From Propionibacteriaceae bacterium (GTDB taxonomy: Bacteria; Actinomycetota; Actinomycetes; Propionibacteriales; Propionibacteriaceae): a stretch of DNA of 36,157 nucleotides. A program made the position numbers and the translations under genes. Of this stretch, positions 17,013 to 26,422 are shown piece after piece (position 1 is the first letter of the stretch; each line of letters begins with the position of its first letter). A model generated the notes under the pieces. The model saw only the letters and a program-made list of their open reading frames with translations. It was not told the origin of the DNA and made no database searches. The DNA lies in contig JAIRVA010000060.1 in assembly GCA_031254155.1 (NCBI GenBank), positions 1 to 36,157 on the forward strand, read 5' to 3'.

Positions 17013-18338
17013 CTAGGACTTCTTCGCGTACGTGTCTTCGCCGTACGTACCCGACGCCGAGGTCGGTGACGCCGGCTCGTCGTAGTCGGTACCCCGCCAC
17101 TTCGCGATGACCCGCATGACGTGGTAGATCACGATGGCGCCGATGGAGCCGATGGCGATGCCGCCGAAGCTGGCCGCCCCGATGGAGAAGGAGAAGTCGG
17201 CAATGGCCGCGATCAGGGCCACGGCGGCGGTCAACAGGTTGACCGGCGACGAGAAGTTGACCTTGTTCTCGACCCAGATCCGGGCCCCGAGCAGGCCAAT
17301 CATCCCGTACAGCACCGTACCCGCCCCGCCGAGGACGCCCACCGGGATCGTGTTGATGAGCGCGCCGAACTTGGGGATGATCGAGAGCAACAGGGCAAAC
17401 CCGGCCGCGACCCAGTACACCGCGGTGGAGTAGATCTTCGTGGCGGCCATGACGCCGATGTTCTCCGCGTACGTCGTCGTACCCGAACCACCGCCGAGCC
17501 CGGCGAACATCGTGGCGACGCCGTCGGCCAGCAGCGCCCGGCCCATGACCGGGTTCATGTCCGTGTTCGTCATCAGTGCGACCGACTTGACGTGGCCGAC
17601 GTTCTCCGCCACCAGCACCAGGACGACGGGCAGGAACAGCCCGAGGACCGACCAGTCGGCTTGGGGGGTCTGGAAGTGGGGGAAGCCAATCCAGCCGGCC
17701 GCCTGGACCGGGCCGAAGTCGATCTGGCCCTGAATGAGGGCGGCGATGTAGCCGATGATGACGCCGATGAGGATGGACAACCGCCCGATGAGACCCTTGA
17801 ACAAGACGGTGACAAGCAGAATCGCTGCAATCGTGATGAGGGCCGTCCACTTGGCGGCCTTGACATTGTTCCACGCCGCCGGGGCGAGGTTGAAGCCGAT
17901 GAGCATCACGATGGTACCGACCACGACCGAGGGCATGAGCTTCTCGATCCAGCCGGCGCCGACGAGATGGACGACCAGCCCGACGATGGCAAGCAGCACG
18001 CCGGAGCACAGGACGCCGAACAAGGCCGTACCGAACGAACCGCCGTCCGAGGCCACCGCGGCGCCGATGGGGGCGATGAAGGCGAACGACGACCCGAGGT
18101 AGCTCGGCAGCCGGTTACCGGTGATCAGCAGGAACAGGACCGTACCGATCGCGGAGAAGAACAACGTGGTGGCCGGCGGGAAGCCGGTCAGGAGGGGAAC
18201 AAGGAAGGTGGCGCCGAACATGGCGACCACGTGCTGGGCGCCCATGCCGATGGTCTTTGGCCACGTCAGGCGCTCATTTGGTTTGACAACTTCGCCGGGG
18301 GCGAGGGATCCCGTGCCGTGCAGGGTCCACAGGGCCAT
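17013..18338 (-). CDS. NCS2-family uracil/xanthine permease
   Basis: WPKTIGMGAQHVVAMFGATFLVPLLTGFPPATTLFFSAIGT...YAENIGVMAATKIYST; 12-TM composition. Confidence 0.93.
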   Translation of the reverse strand: MALWTLHGTGSLAPGEVVKPNERLTWPKTIGMGAQHVVAMFGATFLVPLLTGFPPATTLFFSAIGTVLFLLITGNRLPSYLGSSFAFIAPIGAAVASDGGSFGTALFGVLCSGVLLAIVGLVVHLVGAGWIEKLMPSVVVGTIVMLIGFNLAPAAWNNVKAAKWTALITIAAILLVTVLFKGLIGRLSILIGVIIGYIAALIQGQIDFGPVQAAGWIGFPHFQTPQADWSVLGLFLPVVLVLVAENVGHVKSVALMTNTDMNPVMGRALLADGVATMFAGLGGGSGTTTYAENIGVMAATKIYSTAVYWVAAGFALLLSIIPKFGALINTIPVGVLGGAGTVLYGMIGLLGARIWVENKVNFSSPVNLLTAAVALIAAIADFSFSIGAASFGGIAIGSIGAIVIYHVMRVIAKWRGTDYDEPASPTSASGTYGEDTYAKKS

Positions 18339-18560
18339 GACAACTCCTTTTGTTTATCGTCTCGGGCCGGGCGTGCTCGCGCGTCCGAGACCGCCGTGGT
18401 CGGGCGTGTTTGGTAAGGACTCTAGACGAAAGCCGCCCCCGAATCGAATGGGTGGAACCAGCCTCGCGGCGGACTGGTTGAGGGCTAAGCTTGAGTCTGG
18501 TTTTTCCAAACGCGGGGTCGGGCGGGGGTGTCGTACCGTCTGGTGCAGGAAGTGGAGCAC

Positions 18561-19403
18561 ATGGAGTCAATCAGCAATCAACGTTTTGTCGGCGAGCGCG
18601 CGCTCTTCGCGGGCCGGGACCTCGCGATCGCGCACACGGTCTTCGCGGACGGTGAGTCCCCGCTCAAGCACTCGTCCGACATCGGGCTCGACCACGCGGT
18701 CTTCGAGTGGAAGTACCCGCTGTGGTATTCGGGCGGCATCGCGGCCACCAACTCGGCCCTCACGGAGTCGGCCCGGGCGGGGATCTGGTACACCCGCGAT
18801 GTCGCCATCGATCACTCCACCATCGCCGCGCCCAAGACCTTCCGCCGTAGCCAGGGCATTCATTTGGAGTACGTGTCGCTGCCCAACGCCGCCGAAACCC
18901 TCTGGGCCTGCCGGGATGTCACCCTGCACCACGTGATGGCGGCCGGCGACTACTTCGCGATGAACTCGTCGGAGATCCGGGTCGATGACTTCCAGTTGAT
19001 CGGCAACTACTCCTTCGACGGGTGCCGGGATGTCGAGGTGGACAACGCGTACCTTCTCAGCAAGGATGCTTTCTGGAACTGCGAGAACGTGGTGGTCAAG
19101 AACTCGCTCATTGTCGGGGAGTACATCGGCTGGAATTCGCGCAACCTGACGTTCATTGATTGTACGATCGAGTCGCTCCAGGGGTTGTGCTTCATCGAGA
19201 ACCTCGTCATGCGGGGGTGTCGGCTGCTCAACACCACGCTGGCCTTCGAGTACTCCACCGTCGACGCCGAGATCGTGGGTAGCATCGACTCCATTATCAA
19301 TCCGACAAGCGGGATCATCCGCTGTGAGTCGGTTGGTACCCTGGTTCTGGACCCCGGGCGGATCGACCCCGCCCAGGTCCAGATCATCACGAGTGAGGAG
19401 TAG
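18561..19403 (+). CDS. DUF3737 family protein (right-handed beta-helix type)
   Basis: MESISNQRFVGERALFAGRDLAIAHTVFADGESPLKHSSDI...WKYPLWYSGGIAATNSALTESARAGIWYTRDVAIDHS. Confidence 0.9.
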   Translation: MESISNQRFVGERALFAGRDLAIAHTVFADGESPLKHSSDIGLDHAVFEWKYPLWYSGGIAATNSALTESARAGIWYTRDVAIDHSTIAAPKTFRRSQGIHLEYVSLPNAAETLWACRDVTLHHVMAAGDYFAMNSSEIRVDDFQLIGNYSFDGCRDVEVDNAYLLSKDAFWNCENVVVKNSLIVGEYIGWNSRNLTFIDCTIESLQGLCFIENLVMRGCRLLNTTLAFEYSTVDAEIVGSIDSIINPTSGIIRCESVGTLVLDPGRIDPAQVQIITSEE

Positions 19404-19405
19404 CA

Positions 19406-20575
19406 ATGTTTGATTTTGACACGGTACTCGACCGGCGGGGTACGAACTCCGTCAAGTGGGACGTCGCGGCGGGCGAACTGCCCATGTGGGTGGCGGACAT
19501 GGATTTCGCCACGGCCCCGGCGATCACGGCGGCGGTGGCGGACAAGGCGCGGAGCGGGATTTTCGGGTACGGGACCGTACCGGCGGCGTACGGCGAGGCC
19601 ATCGCGGCCTGGTGGGGCGGGCGGTATGGCTGGACGGTCGATCCGGAGTGGGTCGTGTTCTGTGACGGCATCGTACCGGCCGTCTCCTCATTTGTACGGA
19701 CATTTGCCGGAGAGGGTGAGGGTGTCGTCCTCCAATCTCCGGATTACAACTGCTTTTACTCCTCGGTTCGCAACTCGGGGCGGACGGTCCTCGTCAACAA
19801 CCTGGCGTACGACCGCGCCGCCCGCCGGTTTACCATCGACTGGGCCGACCTGGAAGCCCGCCTGGCCGACCCCCTGGCCAAGGTCTTCCTGCTCTGCAAC
19901 CCCCAGAACCCCACCGGCCAGATCTGGAGCGCCGACGACCTCGCCCGGATGGGAGCGCTGGCGGCCGCCCACGGCGTCACGGTCATCGCGGACGAGATCC
20001 ACTGCGACATCACGGCTCCGGGGACGACGTACACCCCGTACGCCTCGGTTGCCCACAACGAGCCGAACTCGATCACCCTCGTCTCCCCGACGAAATCCTT
20101 CAACATCCCCGGCCTGCAAGCCGCGGCCGTCATCGTCCCCGACCCGGGCCAGCGCGCCCGCGTCGCCGCCAGCCTGAACCGCGACGAGATCGTCGATCCG
20201 GGCGCCTTCGCGGTGGAGGCGACCATCGCGGCCTACTCGGCGGGTGCGGAGTGGCTGGATGCGCTGCGGGAGTACGTCTGGGGCAACCGGCGGTTCTTCG
20301 AGGCGTACGTGGCGGAGCGCCTGCCGGAACTCGTCGTGATCCCGGCCGAGGCGACGTACCTGGTGTGGGTCGACTGCGGCGCGCTCGGGGCGGACTCGGA
20401 CCAGTTCGCCGCCTTCCTGCGTGAGCAGACGGGCCTGTTCGTCAATCCGGGCGGGATGTACGGCGACAATACCCGTACCTTCATCCGCGTCAACCTGGCC
20501 TGCCCGCGGACGCTGGTCGAGGACGGCTTGGCCCGCCTCGCCGCGGGCGTGGCGAAATGGCAAACGCGGGCCTAA
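19406..20575 (+). CDS. MalY/PatB-family PLP-dependent aminotransferase / cystathionine beta-lyase
   Basis: MFDFDTVLDRRGTNSVKWDVAAGELPMWVADMDFATAPAI...NPQNPTGQIW...ADEIHCDI...SPTKSFNIPGLQAAAVIV. Confidence 0.95.
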   Translation: MFDFDTVLDRRGTNSVKWDVAAGELPMWVADMDFATAPAITAAVADKARSGIFGYGTVPAAYGEAIAAWWGGRYGWTVDPEWVVFCDGIVPAVSSFVRTFAGEGEGVVLQSPDYNCFYSSVRNSGRTVLVNNLAYDRAARRFTIDWADLEARLADPLAKVFLLCNPQNPTGQIWSADDLARMGALAAAHGVTVIADEIHCDITAPGTTYTPYASVAHNEPNSITLVSPTKSFNIPGLQAAAVIVPDPGQRARVAASLNRDEIVDPGAFAVEATIAAYSAGAEWLDALREYVWGNRRFFEAYVAERLPELVVIPAEATYLVWVDCGALGADSDQFAAFLREQTGLFVNPGGMYGDNTRTFIRVNLACPRTLVEDGLARLAAGVAKWQTRA

Positions 20576-20580
20576 AAAAG

Positions 20581-21579
20581 CTAGCCGCCGAGGGTCGCCA
20601 CCATGACGGCTTTGATAGTGTGCAGGCGGTTCTCGGCCTGGTCGAAGACGATGGAGGCTGGCGATTCGAAGACCTCGTCGGTCACCTCGAGCCCGTCGTC
20701 CAGGCCGGCGAGGCGCAGGATCTCGCCGCCCATGGTGGTGTTGAGGTCGTGGAACGACGGCAGGCAGTGCATGAACTTGGTCGACGGGTTGCCGGTGGCG
20801 GCCATCACGGCGGCGGTCACCCGGTAGGGCAGGAGCATCGGCACACGTTCCAGCCACACCTCCTTGGGCTCGCCCATGGAGACCCAGACATCGGTGTAGA
20901 GGAAGTCGGCCCCCTTGACCCCGGCCTCCACGTCGTCCGTGATCGTGATCCGCGCGCCGGAGGTGGCCGCGATCTCGCGCGCCTGATCCTGGATGTGTTG
21001 CCAGTTTTGCAGCCCGGCGGGGGCGACGATCCGGACATCCATGCCCATGATCGCCCCGGTGACCAGCAGTGAGTTGCCGATGTTGTAGCGCGAGTCGCCG
21101 GCGTACGCGAAGCTTATCTCGTGAAAGTCCTTGTCACAGTGCTCTTTCATGGTGAGCAGGTCGGCGAGGGACTGCGTCGGGTGCCACTCGTTGGTGAGCC
21201 CGTTCCAGACGGGGCAGCCGGCGTACTTGGCCAGTTCCTCGACGATCCGCTGGCCGTGGCCGCGGTACTGGATCCCGTCGTACATCCGCCCGAGCACCCG
21301 CGCCGTGTCGGCGATCGATTCCTTGTGCCCGATCTGGCTGGCCTGGGGGTCGAGGTACGTGACGTGGGCCCCCTGGTCGTACGCCGCCACCTCGAACGCG
21401 CACCGCGTCCGCGTGGAGGTCTTCTCGAAGATCAGCGCGATGTTTTTCCCTGTCAACCGGGGTGTCTCCGTACCGGCCCGCTTCTCGGCCTTGAGTGTGG
21501 CGGCGAGGTCGACGAGCGCTGTCAGTTCGGCGGCGGTGAAATCCGCCTCCTTCAGGAAGTGGCGTCCGGTGAGGTTCAT
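20581..21579 (-). CDS. argF: Ornithine carbamoyltransferase
   Basis: [57 protein letters not shown]...[12 protein letters not shown]...MHCLPSFHD. Anabolic versus catabolic role not resolved. Confidence 0.95.
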   Translation of the reverse strand: MNLTGRHFLKEADFTAAELTALVDLAATLKAEKRAGTETPRLTGKNIALIFEKTSTRTRCAFEVAAYDQGAHVTYLDPQASQIGHKESIADTARVLGRMYDGIQYRGHGQRIVEELAKYAGCPVWNGLTNEWHPTQSLADLLTMKEHCDKDFHEISFAYAGDSRYNIGNSLLVTGAIMGMDVRIVAPAGLQNWQHIQDQAREIAATSGARITITDDVEAGVKGADFLYTDVWVSMGEPKEVWLERVPMLLPYRVTAAVMAATGNPSTKFMHCLPSFHDLNTTMGGEILRLAGLDDGLEVTDEVFESPASIVFDQAENRLHTIKAVMVATLGG

Positions 21580-21681
21580 CGTAGTTCCTTTGGTTGGGGA
21601 AAGACCTCAGACTAGCACCCGCGGCAGCGGTGGGCCGGGAGGACCGTCTTGCGCGGTATCACTCTTTGGACGATAATGTCA

Positions 21682-21713
21682 GTACGATGTAGAGAACAGT
21701 GAACATATCGTAC
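21682..21713. promoter_or_regulatory. 7-bp inverted repeat GTACGAT-N18-ATCGTAC, candidate operator of the relB/yoeB-type operon
   Basis: Arms 21682-21688 and 21707-21713, immediately upstream of the antitoxin start at 21726. Confidence 0.5.
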
Positions 21714-21725
21714 GTAAGGAGACCC

Positions 21726-22001
21726 ATGACTGACTCAGTCAACGTCAGCATCCGGATGGACCGGCAGCTCAAGACCCAGGCCGACGCGTTCTTCGCCGAA
21801 CTGGGCCTCACGATGTCCAGTGCGGTGGGCATCTTCGTCCGCCAGTGCCTGATAAAGGACAAGATCCCCTTCTCTCTTGAGGCGGATCCCTTCTACTCCG
21901 AGGCTAACCAGAGCTGGCTGCGGGAGTCGATTGCGCAGGCGGAGCGCGGCGAGTTTGCCAAGGTCACCACGCTCGGGGAACTCGAGGCCGCCCTGAAATG
22001 A
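21726..22001 (+). CDS. RelB/DinJ-family antitoxin
   Basis: MTDSVNVSIRMDRQLKTQADAFFAELGLTMSSAVGIFVRQCLIKDKIPFSLEADPFYSEANQSWL. Confidence 0.92.
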   Translation: MTDSVNVSIRMDRQLKTQADAFFAELGLTMSSAVGIFVRQCLIKDKIPFSLEADPFYSEANQSWLRESIAQAERGEFAKVTTLGELEAALK

Positions 22002-22258
22002 GACTATCATTCACTGCACGGGGCTGGAACGACTACCTTTCTTGGTCGGATGACCGCCGGACTCTGCGCCAGATCCACCGCCTCATCGCCGACATCCAGC
22101 GGGGTCAACACGCCGGTCTCGGGAAACCGGAACCCCTGAGCGGTGACTACGCGGGGTGGTGGAGCCGCCGGATCGACGCGAAGCATCGTCTGGTTTACCG
22201 AATCGTGGGCGACGAGGTCGAAATCACCCAGTGCCGGGGGCATTATCAAGACCGCTGA
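21998..22258 (+). CDS. yoeB: YoeB/Txe-family mRNA interferase toxin
   Basis: MRLSFTARGWNDYLSWSDDRRTLRQIHRLIADIQRGQHAGLGKPEPLSGDYAGWWSRRIDAKHRLVYRIVGDEVEITQCRGHYQD; ATGA overlap with antitoxin. Confidence 0.95.
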   Translation: MRLSFTARGWNDYLSWSDDRRTLRQIHRLIADIQRGQHAGLGKPEPLSGDYAGWWSRRIDAKHRLVYRIVGDEVEITQCRGHYQDR

Positions 22259-22272
22259 CCCCGCGAGCGCTC

Positions 22273-22322
22273 AAAGACGTACCGTTACTCAGTCAAACAC
22301 GACGGAGTAACGGGACGTCTTT
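22273..22322 (+). terminator. Strong hairpin terminator after the toxin gene
   Basis: AAAGACGTACCGTTACTC ... GAGTAACGGGACGTCTTT, 18-bp stem with one mismatch, 14-nt loop, ends in TTT. Confidence 0.85.
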
Positions 22323-22440
22323 CGTACCGACCGATTGCATCGCGCTGCCGGATGAGTAAACTGAGGAGCGCCGCGACGCCAACCCATGGATGAGTCCGCC
22401 GCGGCGATGAGGGGCGTACGTCAAAAACAAGGAGGTTGAG

Positions 22441-23310
22441 TTGAGTCCAGCGACAGTCTATTTCACACCCGAGGTCACGCCGGAAGCGGTCGTGCGGGCG
22501 TACGAGGCCCTGGGGATCACGCTCCCCGGCAAAGTCGGGGTCAAGGTCCACTCGGGCGAGGTGGGCAACCAGAACTTCACCCGCCCGGCGTTCGTGAAAC
22601 CCATGGTGGACCGGGTGCACGGTACGATCATCGAGGCCAACACGGCTTACAACGGCAAGCGGGGGACGACCGCCGAGCACTGGGAGACCATGCGGCTCCA
22701 CGGCTGGACGGACATCGCGGAAGTTGACATCCTGGACGAGACCGATGAGATCGAGCTGCCCGTCCCCGCCGGCCACCAGATTCAGCGGGACTACGTCGGC
22801 GCACACCTCGCGAACTACGACTCCGTTCTCATCCTCTCCCACTTCAAGGGCCACCCGATGGGCGGGTTCGGCGGCGCGCTCAAGAACACGTCGATCGGGA
22901 TCGCGTCGGCGCACGGCAAGGCGTACATCCACGCCGGCGGTGTCGACGGCCGGCTCTTCGACACGCCGCAGGACGAGTTCCTGGACGCCATGGCCGACGC
23001 GGCCAAGGCCGTCTTCGACTTTTTCGGGCCGGGCAAGATGGCTTTCGTCAGCATCATGAAGGCCATGTCGGTCGACTGCGATTGCTGCGCGGTCGCCGAG
23101 GACCCGGCGCTCGGTGACATTGGCGTCCTCGCCTCCCTCGACCCCGTCGCGCTCGACCAGGCCTGCGTCGACCTCGTCTACGCCTCGGACGACCCCGGCA
23201 AATCCCACTTGATCGAGCGCATCGAGTCCCGTCACGGGCTGCGCACGATTGAGCAGTCGGCCGCGCTCGGGTCGGGTACGCGGGAGTACGAACTGGTGTC
23301 GCTTAACTAG
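22441..23310 (+). CDS. DUF362 domain-containing protein
   Basis: TTG start after AGGAGG; GKVGVKVHSGEVGNQNFTRPAFVKPMVD...ILSHFKGHPMGGFGGALKNTSIGIASAHGK...SVDCDCCAVAEDPALGDIGVLASLDPVALDQACVDLVY. Confidence 0.92.
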   Translation: MSPATVYFTPEVTPEAVVRAYEALGITLPGKVGVKVHSGEVGNQNFTRPAFVKPMVDRVHGTIIEANTAYNGKRGTTAEHWETMRLHGWTDIAEVDILDETDEIELPVPAGHQIQRDYVGAHLANYDSVLILSHFKGHPMGGFGGALKNTSIGIASAHGKAYIHAGGVDGRLFDTPQDEFLDAMADAAKAVFDFFGPGKMAFVSIMKAMSVDCDCCAVAEDPALGDIGVLASLDPVALDQACVDLVYASDDPGKSHLIERIESRHGLRTIEQSAALGSGTREYELVSLN

Positions 23311-23323
23311 GAAGGTTGGAGAA

Positions 23324-23863
23324 ATGTCTGCTGTTGTCAGTTATCCGTACGCGGGTGTACGAAGCCGTACCATCGCCGCCGTCGTCGCGACCGTCGCCGC
23401 GGTCGCCCTGCCACAGATCCTGCACGTGGCGGGAACCGTGACGGGCGCCGGACCGGCCTTCGCGGCCATGTGGCTGCCCATGTTCCTCCCCGTCATGCTC
23501 GTCGGCCTGCTCGCGGGCCCGCTCGTGGCCGCGCTCGTCGGCGCGGTGGCACCGCTGCTGTCACTCGCGCTGACCGGGATGCCGGCGCTCGGCATGGTAC
23601 CGTTCGTCATGGTCGAGTTGGTTGTCGCCGGTGTCGTCGCGGGCCTTGTCAGCGGCCGGTTGCACCTCGCGCCGGGGACGGTGCTGACCGTCTTCTCCGC
23701 GCCGGTGGCACTGCTGGTGGCGCGGTACGCGGTGGCGCTCTTCACGGGCGGTCTCGCGGGGGCGGGACCGGCGTGGTGGGCCCAGGTCTCCGCCGGCCTG
23801 CCCGGAATCCTGCTCCAAGTGGTCGTGATCGCTCTCACGTTGCGGGTCATCAACCGGCGGTAG
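23324..23863 (+). CDS. Membrane protein, ECF-transporter S-component-like
   Basis: 179 aa, about 6 hydrophobic segments; FLPVMLVGLLAGPLVAALVGAVAPLLSLALTGMP...PFVMVELVVAGVVAGLV pattern typical of S components. 13 nt after the DUF362 stop. Confidence 0.7.
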   Translation: MSAVVSYPYAGVRSRTIAAVVATVAAVALPQILHVAGTVTGAGPAFAAMWLPMFLPVMLVGLLAGPLVAALVGAVAPLLSLALTGMPALGMVPFVMVELVVAGVVAGLVSGRLHLAPGTVLTVFSAPVALLVARYAVALFTGGLAGAGPAWWAQVSAGLPGILLQVVVIALTLRVINRR

Positions 23864-23913
23864 CACCTCCCTGGCAAGGCCTGTTTTTGCGCGCGTACGC
23901 TATCGTGGATGGC

Positions 23914-24963
23914 ATGGCCAACATAAATGGTTCTCCCAGGATAAATGGTAAGAAACCCCGCTCGCCGCTCGGTTCGACCTCGCTCGCCGAGATCGCGGCC
24001 ATTGCCGGGGTCAGCGAAGCCACCGTCAGCCGCGTGCTCAACCACAAGTACGGCGTCGCGGCCAAGACCCGGGCGCAGGTCGAGGAAGCGTTGCAGACCG
24101 TGGGGTACGAGCGCAGTACGAAGGGCGACATCGTCCTGATCCTGGTCCCGATCCTGGCCGACGCGCTTTTCGCGGCGATGTGCGACGCCGTCGAGAAGGA
24201 ACTCAGCCCCCAGAGCCTGCGGGCCGTGATCTGCCCGGTGTACCCCGGCTCGGTCGCCGAGCTCGACTACGTGGCGGACTTGGCGGACATGGGTGTCGCC
24301 GCGGCCGTTTTCCTCTCGTCGAGCAACACTCTCAAGAACGCCGACCCGGGCCCGCACCACCTGCTGGAGTCCCGCGGCATTCCGTACATGACCGTGAACG
24401 GCGGCTTCGCCGATGCGAACGTGCCGGTCGTGTCGACCGACGACTGGCAGGCGGCCGAACTCGCGGTCGCGCACCTCTATGATCTCGGGCATCGCCGGAT
24501 CGGGCTCATCGCGGGACCGGCGGGCAACATCCCCGCCGACCGTCGCGTGGAGGGCTTCCTGGCTGCGATGGACGCCCGCGACCTCGCCGACGCCGAGGAT
24601 CTCGTCGTCCGCCACCACTTCACCATTGAAGGCGGTCGTCACGCGACTGATGAGCTGTTGTCACTTGGTGTGACGGCCATCGTTGCCTCCAGCGACAACA
24701 TGGCCCTCGGCGCGTACCGCTCCGCCCAGCGTAAGGGCCTGCGCGTGCCCGACGACGTGTCGGTGGTGGGGTACAACGATTCCTACATGCTCGATTTTAC
24801 GGCGCCGGCGTTGACAAGTGTCCGGCAACCCATTGAGCGCATCGCCGGTCTCTGTGCCCGGACGCTGCTGACGATGGTCCAGAACCGACCGGTTCGTACC
24901 ACGGAGATCCTCGTCGAGCCGGAGTTGCGGATCCGGGCGTCGACGTCGCCTCCGCCGGCGTAG
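23914..24963 (+). CDS. LacI-family transcriptional regulator
   Basis: TSLAEIAAIAGVSEATVSRVLNHKYGVAAKTRAQVEEALQTVGYE...SSDNMALGAYRSAQRKGLRVPDDVSVVGYNDSYMLDFTAPALTSVRQP. Confidence 0.95.
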   Translation: MANINGSPRINGKKPRSPLGSTSLAEIAAIAGVSEATVSRVLNHKYGVAAKTRAQVEEALQTVGYERSTKGDIVLILVPILADALFAAMCDAVEKELSPQSLRAVICPVYPGSVAELDYVADLADMGVAAAVFLSSSNTLKNADPGPHHLLESRGIPYMTVNGGFADANVPVVSTDDWQAAELAVAHLYDLGHRRIGLIAGPAGNIPADRRVEGFLAAMDARDLADAEDLVVRHHFTIEGGRHATDELLSLGVTAIVASSDNMALGAYRSAQRKGLRVPDDVSVVGYNDSYMLDFTAPALTSVRQPIERIAGLCARTLLTMVQNRPVRTTEILVEPELRIRASTSPPPA

Positions 24964-25060
24964 TTTTGTAAATTTGCAGATATTCGTTGCATGTACTATT
25001 CTCAAGTTGCAATACGGACCTCGGTGCGTCCGGTGCATCCAGAAGAAAGGAATGTAAACG

Positions 25061-26422
25061 ATGAAGTTTCATGGGAATCGAACCCGACGCGCAGTCGCGG
25101 TTTTCACCACCGCCGTACTTGCGGCTAGCACGTTGGCCGCTTGCGGGCAGCAGCCATCCACCCCGGCCAGCCCGACCACTGGCACGGGTGGGGCGGAGTT
25201 GACCGGTACCATCACCGTCTGGTCGTGGACCGCGCCTGCCAAGGGCCTTGAGGCCGCTATCCCCGGCTTCCAGAAGCTCTATCCCGGGGTTGAGGTCGAG
25301 GTCCAGGATGTCGGGAACCCCGCGATCTGGGACAAGATCACGACGAGCATGGCGGCGGGTGGCGCCGGGCTGGCTGACGTGCTCAACATCGGCATTGACT
25401 ACATGGGCAACTACGTCGAAAAGTTCCCCGGCCAGCTCGCGGATCTCTCCGGCTTTGGTCTGGGCGAGTTGGCGGGCGACTTCCCGGCTGGCCCCTGGAA
25501 GTCTGGCCAGGGCGCGAAGGGCGAGGTGTACGGCATTCCGTACGAAGTCAACGCGACCGGCTTCTTCTACCGGACCGACCTCTTTGAGAAGGCCGGGGTC
25601 GACGTGACCACCATCAAGACGTGGGATGACCTGCTCACCGCGGGCAAGACCATCATGGACGCCACTGGCGTACCCCTGTTCGCCCTGGACAAGGCGGCGA
25701 CCGCGGCGGATTCGGCCAACCTCTGGCAACTGCTGACGAACCTGCAGGGCTCGTTCTACTTCGATGCCGCGGGCGACATCACGCTGAACAACGCGGCCGG
25801 GGTCAAGGCGCTGGAGATCATCAAGCAGGCCAATGACCTGGGTATCGTGGCAGACATCCCCGGTTCGTGGGACAACCTGGTCGCCCAGATGAAAGGCGAC
25901 AAGCCCGTCGCGACTTTCACCGCGGGTGGCTGGATGGCCGGACAGCTGACCATTGACGGGTCCGGGATGGCCGGGAAATGGGGGGTCGCCAAGCCCCCGG
26001 CGGTCGCGGCCGGCGGACTGACGGCGGCGATCAACGGCGGTACGTACCTGTCGGTCTCCAACACCAGCCCGAACAAGGCGGCGGCTGCGGCCTTCGTGAA
26101 GTACGCCCTGGGGACTCTCGAGGGCCAGGAGGCGGTCTACGCCGCGGGCGGCATGTTCCCCGGGTACCTGCCGTTCATCACGTCCACGTCCTTCTCGAAG
26201 CCCGTGGACTACTACGGCGGTGCGCGGGTGAACGACATCTTCATCTCGCAACTCGACGAGGACACGCCGGTCGTCAACTACACCAGCGACTACGCCCGCG
26301 CGCTCAAGGCGCTGGACGACGCGCAGACGCAGGTCTTGTTGGAGGGCGCCGACCCGCAGACCGTTCTGGACGCCGCGGCCGAGCTTGTGGCCCAGCAGAC
26401 CGGCCGGACAATCGCTAAGTGA
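25061..26422 (+). CDS. Sugar ABC transporter substrate-binding lipoprotein (family 1)
   Basis: Lipobox STLAAC; GTITVWSWTAPAKGLEAAIPGFQKLYPGVEVEVQDVGNPAIWDKITTSMAAG...GIPYEVNATGFFYRTDLFEKAGV. Confidence 0.95.
   Translation: MKFHGNRTRRAVAVFTTAVLAASTLAACGQQPSTPASPTTGTGGAELTGTITVWSWTAPAKGLEAAIPGFQKLYPGVEVEVQDVGNPAIWDKITTSMAAGGAGLADVLNIGIDYMGNYVEKFPGQLADLSGFGLGELAGDFPAGPWKSGQGAKGEVYGIPYEVNATGFFYRTDLFEKAGVDVTTIKTWDDLLTAGKTIMDATGVPLFALDKAATAADSANLWQLLTNLQGSFYFDAAGDITLNNAAGVKALEIIKQANDLGIVADIPGSWDNLVAQMKGDKPVATFTAGGWMAGQLTIDGSGMAGKWGVAKPPAVAAGGLTAAINGGTYLSVSNTSPNKAAAAAFVKYALGTLEGQEAVYAAGGMFPGYLPFITSTSFSKPVDYYGGARVNDIFISQLDEDTPVVNYTSDYARALKALDDAQTQVLLEGADPQTVLDAAAELVAQQTGRTIAK

Noticed and set aside
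17121-18416. 431-aa plus-strand ORF opposite the NCS2 permease
   Set aside because: Asp/Arg/Gly-rich antisense translation of a membrane protein, no recognisable family.
18339-18500. Possible PyrR-type attenuator upstream of the NCS2 permease (GTCTCGG ... CCGAGAC)
   Set aside because: No recognisable PyrR consensus or terminator/antiterminator pair by eye; would need an Infernal scan.
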